Shown here: positions 37,115 to 47,897 of the stretch, one piece after another | Layout of the letters: every line of letters begins with the position of its first letter | Position numbering within the stretch: the stretch's first letter is position 1 | Source: Megascapheus bottae | Taxonomy: Eukaryota > Chordata > Mammalia > Rodentia > Geomyidae | Reading direction: 5' to 3' | DNA: 64,000 nt | NCBI GenBank assembly: GCA_024803745.1 | Contig: JANJXV010000013.1 | Span: 55,026,501 to 55,090,500 of the forward strand | Made by a program: the position numbers and the translations under genes | Notes under the pieces: generated by a model | The model's input: the letters and a program-made list of their open reading frames with translations, nothing else | Told to the model about the DNA's origin: nothing | Database searches by the model: none

Positions 37115-38919
37115 CATTTTGCTCTTTCTGCAAAAGCGAACTCTTATCTCTGCATCCAGCCCAGGGCAGCCCTGGGGAGTCCCGGGATGGCAGGGGCCAT
37201 GCCTGTGTTGTGTGCAGCACAGAGGCGCGGCCTGGGATCGGGGAATCTAGCCCTGTGCAAGGCAGGGTGGAGGACTTCCCAGAGGAAGGTGGGAGTACAG
37301 GCTGGGATGGGTCTGGCATTTCAGGCCCTGCCTTGGAGGCCCTGCACTCTGATCTGACTGCACTGACACATGTGGGGAGAAGCTGTCCTTGTCCCCATGG
37401 GAGCTGTTGGGCTGATCGTATAGCTCCCTGGGTGGCAGGGAGTCAGCTGTCCAGGGACCACCACTCCCTGCCCCCCAACCTGAGAAACACATCTACAGAG
37501 ACCTAGCTGAGATGCTGAGTGCTATGGAGAAAAGCCTACTTGGTGGCCGTGCGCCACCAAGTGTACAGTGTGATGGGGTCCAGAGACATCAGGGGGATGA
37601 GAGACCACAGATCCTCGCCTGGTGCGGCTGGCAGTGTGGTATGGCTCTGAGGTCCTGGCCAGTGTTCTGAGGAGTGGGTGTCCTGGGGACTGAGGACCGA
37701 AGGCCAGCATGGTCCTGGGGTTACGGCAGGGTGACTGAAGGAGCTCAGTAGCAGCTGTGATGAACTGAGGTCAGTGAGGAACAAATGCAGGCAGGGGAGA
37801 AAGGCAGCATTGGAGCCTGCACGTGTTCCAGAGAGGACCGTGGGAAGGAGCCATGTCAGGCCAGGGGACTGCTCTGGACCTAGGGGACTGCTCTGGACCT
37901 GGGAGCCTGCAAAGACTGGTTTTTGTTACAGTATTGGGACATGAAACTCAGCATGGTGGACCCAGAGTTCGAAGCCAGTGATTTTCTGTTGTGGTCTCGT
38001 TGAGGACTGCAAGCCACACCGCGCTGTGTGATCTTTGGAAACTTCTTTGCCTCTCTGTGCTTCATTTCCCTCCTCTGTGGAGAGGCCACACCAGCAGTGC
38101 TCATCTCCCGGGTTTGTTTGGAGGAAGGCCTGGCCTGGGTGCTCAGAAAGTAGGAGCTGTACTTGAATTTGAACTTGAACTATGAGCCAGGCAGCCAATC
38201 TGATTTGATGCCAAGAGAACAATTCTTCCCAGGACGTTTAGAATCAGAAGCAGATGCCAGGGCCGGGTGGTGCCAAGAGGGGCTGATCTGGAGTGATGGG
38301 GGTGGAGTCTCCTTCCCAGGAGTGAGAGGGCTGGAGGCCTGGTGGGGGAAGAAAGGGATGTGTGGTCCCTGTTCTCGAGGACAGAGAGACAGCCTTGTCC
38401 TAGGGTTAGATCAGGGGCCTGTCTGTGCCTGAGGTACTCAGACAGTGTGACATCCTGGTTGCCAACTCTCAGTGTGGTGGGTCTGCCCCCTAGGTCCCGG
38501 GGTTACTGACCTGTGGCAGGTGGCAGAGGCCAGGCTCCCCTGGGAATGCTGATTTGAAGGCAGAGCCTCAGCCGTGGCTCCTGGATTCCTGAGCTCTGTT
38601 CCCGCCCGCTGACCTTTCCAGCTTGGGGGAGCTGGAGCTGAAGAAATGCTCCTGATGCCCTGTCTCTACCTGGGTTGGAGGGAGGAAGGCTGGCTAATGT
38701 GGAGACTTGTCTTCCCTGAAGAGGAGGCTTACACGGCAGCCAGGACCCCAGAGAAAGGGTACCTGGTGGCGTCCCTTTAGATTGGGAAGACACAGGACTG
38801 GGTCCCTGCAAGGCTTGCTGCACTGGGCAGCGCCACTCCTGAGTGGGGAGGGCAGACAGCCCTTCTGCTTCCCTTTTCTTCTCTTCCTCCCGTCTTTCCT
38901 TGCTCCCTCCGCCCAGCTT

Positions 38920-39027
38920 CTTTGGTTATTGAGACTGGGTCTCACACTGAGCCCAAGCTGGCTCGCAGTCCTCCTGCTGTCACTTCCTGAGCGCTCTGAT
39001 CACAGACATGTACCACCACACCCATCT
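38920..39027 (-). mobile_element. B1-like SINE
   Basis: Antisense, gagactgggtctcacactg through gacatgtaccaccacaccc. Confidence 0.7.
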
Positions 39028-39319
39028 AGAAATAGCTTCGTACATTGCTTGCTGGGGTCAGCACAGAGTAGGTCTAGACATGGCTCCTCTCCCCTGGGGG
39101 ATGTCCTCCCACCTCAGGAGGTGGGTGCTCTGGACTCAGGAGTGTCTCCAGCCCCAGTCTGTGGGAAAGGGGACCTTTGGTTTGTGGGGCCTATGTGGAG
39201 GGTGTTTGTATCTCAGGGTGACTGTCGTCCCTGGGAAGGCCAAGGGCCCTGGCCAGGGTAGCCCGGGCCATCAGACACTGGGCCAGCCTCCCTCCCTGCC
39301 CCCGCCATGGCGGCCTCCA

Positions 39320-39500
39320 CAAGCAGCTGGCTTTGCTTTCTCCCATGTTTTTTCAATTATGTGGATTGGGCTAAAAACAGCAGTAGCAGGGCCTAACCTG
39401 GGAGTTGCCACCACCGCCATCCTTGCAAGCCTGCGGCTCCCTCGCTGCCAGGGTCTGTGTCCTGTTGTTTTGACTTTTGTCTCCAAGGCTTGTTTGTGGC
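39320..39500. other. Repeat-free, conserved-looking intron 5 segment
   Basis: Contains ttttttcaattatgtggattg and a GC-rich tail; looks like conserved non-coding sequence, unverified. Confidence 0.25.
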
Positions 39501-39769
39501 TGGGGGCTTGGGGTGGTGGGCTTAGCAGTGTAGCCCTGCTGCTCTGAGCTGTGAGTGACCAGACTGGTGACTCTGGTGTCCTCGGTGTCCCAGCGGCAGA
39601 CCTGGGGTTTCCAGTGGCCCCATGCCTCCCCCCGCACCTCGCCAAGATGCAGCCTTCACAGATGTTCATTCGTCAGGGAAACGAGAAGTGGGGCTGGTGG
39701 GGGGCGGCAGGCGGAACAGAAGGCCACTGTTGAGGTTGACAGGCAGGCAGACAACTGGGGCCGCCGTCT

Positions 39770-40010
39770 CCAGGCCCCTCACGTCCATCGTCCATCCGGG
39801 CGGGAGGGATTAGTGGAGGGAATATGTAGCCCACAGCCCAGGGCCCAGAATAACAGGCACGCTTGTTCCCAGAGTCTGGCTGGCTTGTCACTTATCAGGA
39901 AAAGAAAGGAGGCCCTGTGGTGTCTGCACCCAGCCTCGATTGGCATTGACTTCCCCTGCAGAAGGCAGCTGCTGTTCACAGCCATGGACCGTGAATTTTT
40001 AATAGTAAGA
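39770..40010. other. Repeat-free intron 5 segment with GATA motif
   Basis: Contains cttatcag (39891-39898, inverted GATA site) and gtgaatttttaatagtaag; candidate regulatory element by appearance only. Confidence 0.27.
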
Positions 40011-40447
40011 AAATCAGATTCCCCCTCTTCCCCCCACTCAAGAAACTGGGGGTGGGGGAGCCCAGAGGGCCGATGCTTTGCTTTTTAGTAGAGGTGTAGC
40101 TGTAAGTTGGAGACAAGAACACACATTGTAATAAGTGTACATTCCCATTAGCGCTGACACCAGCAAGCATCTGCAAAACCACCCAGAAAAGACCCTGTGC
40201 CCCTCTGCAAACCTCCCCCCACTTCCTGACGCCTGTCACCGGGAATTAGTTTTGCCTGTTCTGGAACAGCACAGAAAGAAGAGCCCTCGGCATGTGTGCT
40301 TTTGTGTCCCCGCCAGCACACTAACTTAAAGCTGTGGAGGAAGAAAGAAGATAGGCCACGACCTTGAAGGGGAGCCTCATGGTACCCCTCCTCCAAACCA
40401 GTACTAATCATTACTAAATAGCTGCACAAAAGAAAAGACCAACGCTT

Positions 40448-40535
40448 TGGGGGTTGAAGGTGTGGCTCAGATGGTAAAGCGTCGGCTAGTGGGTGAAAGC
40501 ATCAGATCAAGAGTTCAAGTCCTGTATATAGGACT
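40448..40535 (+). mobile_element. tRNA-like SINE monomer, diverged
   Basis: + strand A box gtggctcagatggtaaag and B box gagttcaagtcc; not a functional tRNA (no acceptor-stem pairing seen). Confidence 0.6.
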
Positions 40536-40572
40536 GTAGGGGTCCCTACACAGTGAGACCAAAGGAGGGCAC

Positions 40573-40803
40573 TCTTTTTTTTTTTTTGTGGGTAATGGGG
40601 CTTGACCTCGGCCTGGGCGCTGTCCCTGAACTCTTCAGCTCAAGGCCACCACCCTACCCCTGAACCACAGCCCCACTTCCTATTTTCTAGAGATTAATTG
40701 GAGATAAGAGTCTCAGGTTCTTTTGTACCTGGGCTGGCTTTGAACCTTGATCCTCAGATCTCAGCCTCCTGAATAGCTAGTTGTGAACCACCAGTGCCTG
40801 GCT
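40573..40803 (-). mobile_element. B1-headed chimeric SINE
   Basis: Full antisense copy with poly-T. Confidence 0.87.
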
Positions 40804-41045
40804 ATAATAATTTAAAAATAGAAGGAAAAATAGTTTGAGTCTTGGTCTTGGACAAAGGAGTTTCAGCTTGGTAAATCAGTTTTTGAATGCATTGCTTCTT
40901 GATCAGTCTCCTCCTCCTCTCCTCTCCCACCTCTACCCTTGAGTTCAGTAGTTTAGTTTTTTTTTAAAATTTAATTCAACATGTATTGATTCTTTTTTAA
41001 AATAAACATTTCCAAGTTTATTTAAAGACTTTTATATTTTCATCT

Positions 41046-42050
41046 AGTTTTTTAAAATATATTTTTATTGTAATTAATAGAAGGGTTGCATTATATTCGC
41101 CAGATAGAAGGTGCATTATTTAACAAACATTACTAACCCTTCTCATGTTTTTGTCCCCATTTCCCTTCCCCCACCCCCTCCCAATCATCTTGTTTTCCCC
41201 CTTCCCTATTCTATTTCAAATAAACAAATAAACATATATACAATATATCAGATAACAAGGTAAGATACTGTAACAATATGAGATAACTAAGGGACAACAA
41301 AAGAGATGAGAAATAACATAGTAATTAAGAACAATAATCACACATTATATGGCTCTTGTTTCTATATCCTGGAGGTCCTTTCATTTAGCCTCATCCTTTA
41401 TGGCCTTATGAATCTAGGTTTTGCCCTATTATAAACCTCTGTTAGGAGAGTCGAAGGTTTGTACTAATTAGGACAAATGAGGGAAACCATTGAGCCTATG
41501 TTCCTTTGAGTCTGGCTTACTTCACTTGACATGATTTTTTTCCCAAGTCTTTCCATTTCCTAACAAATGGGGCTTTGTTGTTCTTCTGATGGCAGCATGG
41601 AATTCCATTGTGTATAAATACCACATCTTGTTGATCCAATCACCTACTGAGGGGCATCTGGGTTGGTTCCCTATCTTTGCTATGGTAAATAGTGCTGCAA
41701 TGAACATTGTTGTGCTAGTGGATTTAGTATGTCCTTCTTTCTGGACGATTGGGTAAATGTCACGTAGTGGAATTGCTGGGTCATAGGGGAGCTCTATGTT
41801 TAGTCTTTTGAGGAACTGCCATACTGCTTTCCACAGTGGTTGAACGAGTTTGCACTCCACCAGCAGGGTAGCAGTGATCCGTCCTGGCCACCTGCCCGCC
41901 AGCATCTGTTGTTATTCGATTTCCTGATCCCGGCCATTCTACCTGGAGTGAGGTGGAATCTCGAGTTGTGTTGGTTTGCATCTCTTTTACGGCCAGCGAT
42001 GTGGAGCATTGGTGGTTTAGCGTTTATTCAATGTGCATTGGAGATGATGA
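41046..42050 (-). mobile_element. L1 (LINE-1) 3' fragment, antisense
   Basis: The minus strand between 41905 and 41522 encodes the C-terminal end of L1 ORF2 (ECKLVQPLWKAVWQF, IELPYDPAIPL, FIAALFTIAKIGNQPRCPS, MWYLYTMEFHAAI), followed towards 41046 by the 3' UTR and an A-rich end. Further 5' coding sequence to about 42050 is recognisable but frameshifted. About 1 kb of a 6 kb element, so it cannot move on its own. Confidence 0.92.
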
Positions 42051-42569
42051 CTGCAGTGCTCACCCTCCCCCTCTGTTCGTGTTTTTCTCCTGACGGAGCT
42101 TGTGCCCTCCCCTCTCTGGCCCAGTTCCACTCGCTCCGTGGAAATGGGAAGTGGACCTGCTGCTTCCGTGCCCACCGCCTGGCATCCCTTCCCCTGCTTC
42201 CCTGGCTGTTCTCCTCGTCCTGCTGACCTTGCCCACCAGCTCTTGACCTTGGCTCCCTCCCCAGCCCCTCAGAGATGGCGGTAGATGCTCTGATGCAGCA
42301 TCTGTAGAGCTGGTTTCCCCCACGGCCAGCCACAAGGCTCCGTAAAGGCCTGATGTGTTGATTGCAGTGCTCAGAGCTGAGGGTCTTCAGACTGAGTCCT
42401 CGGACCTCTCACTTCCTCTGCCCCATTCCTCACGACAGGGTGTGTGCTGGAGTTTCCCATCATGTGTCTGTGAGGGAAAAGTTCTTTGAGCCTTGTCGAT
42501 GTGGGACTAGCACATGGATCATGCCTCCCAATTTACAAACTGCACTGGAGTTCCCTTGAACCAGGTGGG

Positions 42570-42597
42570 CTGTGTGTGTGTGTGTGTGTGTGTGTGG
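42570..42597. repeat. (GT)n microsatellite
   Basis: About 13 GT units next to an antisense ID-like element. Confidence 0.93.
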
Positions 42598-42902
42598 TGG
42601 GGAGGGAACTTTGGTTTTAAATTCAGGGCCTTGCTGTTGCTAGATAAATGCTCTCCCACATGAGCCGTGTTCCCAGCTGTTCATCACTTCAGTTATGTTG
42701 TGGGTAGGGTCTCGTGGCTTTGCTGGGGTCCTGCCTGGATCTTGACTCTTGTAATGTGTCCTGGGTGTCTGGAATCCCATGCCTGGCTTGTTGATTGAGA
42801 GGGGATCTTTTCCCTTTTTGTCCAGGCTGGCCTCGAATCAGTCTTGATCTCCACCTCTGCTGTTGCTGGGATTACAAGAGTGAGCCACCATGTCTGGCCT
42901 AC
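42598..42902 (-). mobile_element. ID-like monomer (42598-42682) and B1-like element (42780-42902)
   Basis: Antisense pieces of an older ID/B1 composite; the B1 end reads gctgggattacaagagtgagccacc. Confidence 0.65.
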
Positions 42903-43227
42903 TCAACCATTTGAACTAATGAAATGTTTCGTTGTTTGTTTTCACATGGTTCCGCTAATGTGTTTTCTGGAGAATCGCCAGCCTCTGAGTAGTGGCAGTC
43001 ATGTGCCTCCCGGGGGAACAGCTGCTGTGGTGGGCACAGTCCTGGCTGTGCCCTCTGCGGGCCTCAAGGACATGCATGGGGAATGAACACCTGGGGTGTC
43101 CCTCAGAGTCCCTCAGATGCAGAGGTGCAGACAGGAGAGAGCATCCAAATCTTGGCCACCCTGGGCCCTGCAGAGGGACGGCTAAGGAGCTGCAGGGAGG
43201 CGTGGAACCAATAGTAAAAATTACACT

Positions 43228-43458
43228 TCTCAGCCAGGCGCAGTCCCTTATGTCTGTCATCCTGGCTACTCAGGAGGCTGAGATCCGAGGATCACGGTTC
43301 AAAGCCAGCCTGGGCACTAAAGTCCATGAGACTCTTATCTCCAGTTAACCACCAGAAAACTGGAAGTGGTGCTATTGCTCAGGTGTAGGGCCATGGGCCA
43401 TGGGATACAGTGCCCAGGTCCAGATCTCAAGTCCCCCCCCCGCCCCCCCCCAAAAAAA
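43228..43458 (+). mobile_element. B1-headed chimeric SINE
   Basis: + strand copy ending in C- and A-runs. Confidence 0.85.
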
Positions 43459-43832
43459 TATCACGTTTCTTCCTGAGTGCCTTCTGTGTACCTGGATTCA
43501 GAAAGGCACCTGGAGGCCCTGCCTCCTTCCACATGCACACCTCCTGTGCCTCAAACCTTTGATTAACCAAACAACATCACACTTTGTTCATTGTGGCCTC
43601 TGTGTCTCCGGGGATGTGTGAGCGTAATTCCTCAGGAAGGGGGCCAAGGTCACAGGCTTTGTGGAGGATCTTCTCAGCCTGCTGGAGTCTTGTACATAGG
43701 AAACACAGAGGTCAAGTTGCTTGCTGTAGGTCATTCAGTGAGGAAATAGGGCAGGGAACTCAAGTCAGGACGGTCTTCCAGCCCACAGGGAGAAAGGAGG
43801 TCCTGGAGCTTGTCCGTGGTGCTCTACCCCCA

Positions 43833-44050
43833 GGCATTTAAGTGACTCATCCCTGTAATCTTAGCTACTCAGGAGGTGAGACTTGGGGACTGCAGTTCAA
43901 AGCCAGACAAAGCAGATAAATCCAAGACTCTTATATCCAATTAACCAGCAAAAAGCCAGAAGTGGAGGTATTGCTCAAGTGGTAGAGAATTGGCCTTGAG
44001 TAGTAAAGCTAAGTTAAGTCTGAGTTCAAGGCCCAGGATTAAAAAAAAGA
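43833..44050 (+). mobile_element. B1-headed chimeric SINE
   Basis: + strand copy with A-rich tail. Confidence 0.85.
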
Positions 44051-45267
44051 AAGTGGAGCACACAGCTCCAGGCCAGACTAGAGGTGAGGTGCCTGCGGCC
44101 TCCTGGTGGCCTGCACCCTCCCCTCGTGGGCAGCTCTGGGCACAGCCTGTGGGCGGACAGCTGCCTGGACCTCCGGCTGTGAGCAGCGCCAGCGCTGGGC
44201 CCGGCCACTTCCTCTGTGCCTTGTGACCGTGTGGTCACTGCCGGCTTTCCTGGGCCGAGGTGCTGGTCTGCGGTCTCAGCACTCACCCCAGGGGGCCCAT
44301 GGAGAAACTCAATCAATTGCTTAAAAAACAAGAACCTGGCTGCCAGCCCGATGGGAAGCCGTGGGGCCGCCTGTGTATGGGCTTGGAGGCTGGGAATGGA
44401 TGGTGGCCTGTGCTGTGACCCGGCTGCCCCAGCCCCCAGGCCTGCGGGCTGGCCGGGCTGGCCGTGCCCCTGGAGACGGCTGAGGAGACCCTGGAGCTGG
44501 GAGAGGAGAGGAGTGTGGTGATCAGCCATCCTCCGTCTCCGTGGCCACCCGTGGCCATGTGTGTGAAAAAGGCCTGTGCTGTCCACTGGGTGCTGGGATG
44601 CCGAGGGCCCGGTTTCTCGTTGGCTGGGGTGCGCTGACCGTCGGACACTGCTGACTGTGTCCAGGCAGCTGTGGGGAGAGAAGGAGGGGAAGGGAGGCTC
44701 ACACTGTGGCCTGGGGTGGGTTGTAGTTTGCTCGTGAGAACTTACTTTGCCCCTGTTAAGGTGTGGAGGGGAGAGAGAGCTCCTGCTGGGCTTCGCCCGA
44801 GGCCTTCTTCTAGGGTGCTGGTAGGTGCTTCTCCCCTTGCTTCCTTCCCCCAGGAGTCCAGGGAGCCTCCACTGCTAGCTCTAGCAGGGGAGCAGCCAGG
44901 CAGGTGTGTAAATAGCTGGTTCCCGAGCTCCCCATACCGGATCCCAGCCTGGATCCATATCCCTCAGATCCCCGCCCCCAGTCTCATTGCTCTTTTTATT
45001 CTGGCATAGAGCCAAAGTTATGTCGACTACAGAAAACACCTAAGTAATGGAGAAGTCCAGAGACCCATCATTTCCTCGTGCGCCCCTCACAGCTCTGTGC
45101 CTCCCCGCTCGCTTTCCCGGTGCACTCCCATTTATCTTCTCCATTGACTGCTTAGAGCTCTCTGTGCACTGATTTGTCTGCTTCCTGTGATCTAGGTCTC
45201 TGCAGCAACCTGTAACACAAAGGGCACATGTGTGTGCCTGCGTGTGCAGTGCATGTGTGTGTGTGAG

Positions 45268-45458
45268 AGAGAGACCCGGTCTTGAGCTCAGGGGCCTCAG
45301 GCTCTGCCACAGGTCCTCTACCACTTGAGCCATGAGCGTAAGCCTGGTGTTTGGAGAAGGGAGTCTCATGGACCTTTCTTCCTGGACTGGCCTCAAACCA
45401 TGCTCCTTCAACTGCACAGCCTCCTGAGTAGGCAGGATTCTACTGGCACCTGACTTCT
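45268..45458 (-). mobile_element. B1-headed chimeric SINE, diverged
   Basis: Antisense copy with a GT/GA tail remnant. Confidence 0.75.
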
Positions 45459-45643
45459 CACCTATTTGACTTTGTTTTGCTGCTATTATGACTAAATGTG
45501 GTACCCATGTCCAGCTTCTTTCCCTGGCTTTTTCTGAGGGGAGGTGACAGGGTGTAGGGTCCCAGGCTGTTGACCAGGGCAATGATCTGGTTTCTCATCC
45601 TGCTAGAAGCCTCCCCTCACCACAGAGGAGGAAATAAGCCTTT

Positions 45644-45840
45644 TTTTTTTTTTTTTCCAGTCCTGGGCTTGAGCTCAGGGCCTCAGCTTTGTCCTTGGAC
45701 TTTCTCAAGGCTAGAGCTCTACCACCTGAGCATCAGCACCACTTCTGGCTTTTTTCTAAATATGTGGTACCAAGGAATCGAACTTGGGTCTTCGTGCATG
45801 CTAGGCAAGCACTTTACCACTAGGCCAAACTCCTGGCCCT
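45644..45840 (-). mobile_element. ID-headed dimeric SINE with target duplication
   Basis: Antisense near-consensus copy flanked by ggaaataagccttt (45630-45643 and 45841-45854). Confidence 0.92.
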
Positions 45841-45934
45841 GGAAATAAGCCTTTCTATGTGGTGACAAGAGGCTGCTTGCTCTATTTGCATATTACTGAG
45901 ACACCACACGTTTTCTGTATTTTCCATTGCCTTT

Positions 45935-46145
45935 TTGATGGTGCTGTATTTGCACTCAGTATACTGCATTTGCTAGTAAAGTGCTCTACAGCTTGAGCCA
46001 GGCCTTCAGCTTTTTCATGTTTTTGGCTGTGGTTTTCTAAGACGGGGTCTTCTCTCATGTCACCCAGCATGGCCTGGAACTCTTGATCCTTCTGCATCAA
46101 CTTCCTAAGTACTGGTATTATGGATATGCTGCCATACCCGGCTGA
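45935..46145 (-). mobile_element. ID/B1 composite SINE, older type
   Basis: Antisense ID part (gtaaagtgctctacagcttgagcc) followed by a B1-like part. Confidence 0.7.
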
Positions 46146-46512
46146 CTGCATTTTTTCATTGGTTAATTTGATTGTGGTCTTTTCCTCTCATTGTTGGGTT
46201 TGGGGTGGTTTGACTGACTTTTTAGGTTTACAGAAGAATCTAGTAATCCCCCGTAGCTGGCTCTGGTTAGAATTGCATGCCTGACCCACTTGGATGTGGT
46301 TAGCCCTACACGGCTATGGCCACCTGTTTTCCTACAGCTTGAAGGCATAGAATGGTGCTTCCTTTCCTGCAGGAGCCAGAAGAAAGTCATGCCTTGAGAC
46401 ACACTGTTTACCTATGGTCATACCACCCATCTGCCTTTGTCTGCCACCACTTGCCAGAAGTCCCAAGAGTGAGGAAAGCCTGCCGTGCCAAGAACACCTC
46501 TTCTCTAGCCAT

Positions 46513-46592
46513 TTCTTTGGGCAGGACTGGAGTTTGGACTCAGTGCTTCATGCTTGTTAGGTGCTCTACCACTTGAACTATACACCAGCCCC
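46513..46592 (-). mobile_element. ID-like SINE monomer
   Basis: Antisense, gtttggactcagtgcttcatg. Confidence 0.7.
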
Positions 46593-46745
46593 TTTTTGTG
46601 GTTATTAAAATTTATTGTAAAAGTGATGTACAGAAGGGTTACAGTGATTTAAGTCAGGTAATGAGTACATTTCATTTTAGATGCTGTCTTCCTTTCCTCA
46701 CTGCTTTTCAGTCCTGTCCCCCCACACACCTTGCTGCATTTGTTC
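46593..46745 (-). mobile_element. L1 3' UTR fragment, antisense
   Basis: Shares the layout of the other two L1 ends (attttattgtaa, agaagggtta), but more diverged. Confidence 0.6.
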
Positions 46746-46749
46746 TCCC

Positions 46750-46975
46750 TTTGTTGTGGTTATTTTTGAGATAGGGTCTTGCCTTTTTGCCTGGGTTGCC
46801 CTGGACCATGACCCTATTTCCCATCACATGCCACAGCTGGAATGACCGGCATGTACAACCAAACTCAGTGATAGTAACTCAAACTTTTTCCCAGGCTAGC
46901 CTCTAACGATGATCCTCCTGCTCCCAGTCCCTCATGTGGCTAGAATTTCAGGCACAAGCTACCAGGCCTGGTCTA
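46750..46975 (-). mobile_element. Two diverged B1-like SINEs
   Basis: Antisense tandem pieces meeting at about 46871; both end in an ggcatgtac/aggcacaagc-type head. Confidence 0.6.
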
Positions 46976-47697
46976 TTTATGGAAAATATTTGTGGACTCC
47001 ATTCAAAGACTAGAAGCTACTGGGAACCTTCAAGCCTGTTTCCCTGTGGGACTTTGAGGTTGTCTGTTGGTCTATCTCTGGAGTGGCTGGCATGCCCAAG
47101 GCCACTTAGGAGGAAGGGTGGGCCTGGTGTCCTTGTGTTGAGTGTTGTGGCCTGTAGGACAGCTCAGGTCCATGGTGGGTTCCGTGATCTGAGAGCTCAG
47201 GTCACTCACCCCGTTCTGCTCACCCCAGCGGCAGTGTGGCCCTGGCCATTGCTGACCACTGTGCTTTTGTCCAGCCGTACTTCTGCCCAGAGATTTTCCC
47301 TAATTGCCTGGCATACTCGCTCTGCTTTTTCTCTGCAAGCTTTTCTCCTGCACTCTGCTTCCCAAGGTTCCTTCTGGGCTGGTACCCCTCAGAGATCTCC
47401 TAGTCCCTCCCTGCCCCTGGGTTGGTGGCCTGGTTTGGAATTTGTCTCCGTGGAGGTAACTGGTAAAACTGAGCCACACCACAGTAGGGGAGGGGCCAGC
47501 CATGTGACAACAGAGACTGAGATCAGAGTGATGTGGCCACGAGCCAAAGACACCAACTATTTCCAAAATTGATGGGAACTGTAGGAGGATACTCCAATTC
47601 CCCAGAGCCTTTAGAGGGAGCTTGTTCCTGCCATATCCTTATCCTTATGTGGGTTTTAGACCTTCCAGGGAATATGTTTCTGTTGTTAACATCTACG

Positions 47698-47897
47698 TGG
47701 TTGCTGGGGCTCAGGCCCACACCTATAATCCCAGCTACTAAGATCCTACAATTGCAGTTGGAATCTAGCCTGGGTAGACAAATCTCTTGTCTCCAATGAA
47801 CCCACAAAATCTGGAAGTGGAAGCATGGCTCCAGAGGTAGAGCCAAAAAAACCAAGTGAGATCAGGGGACCTTGAGTTCAATCCCCAGTACTGGCAC
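47698..47897 (+). mobile_element. B1-headed chimeric SINE, diverged
   Basis: + strand copy with small deletions in head and second unit. Confidence 0.78.

Noticed and set aside
41522..41905. L1 ORF2 as an active reverse transcriptase gene
   Set aside because: Only the last ~130 residues of ORF2 are open; the catalytic regions are absent and upstream sequence is frameshifted.
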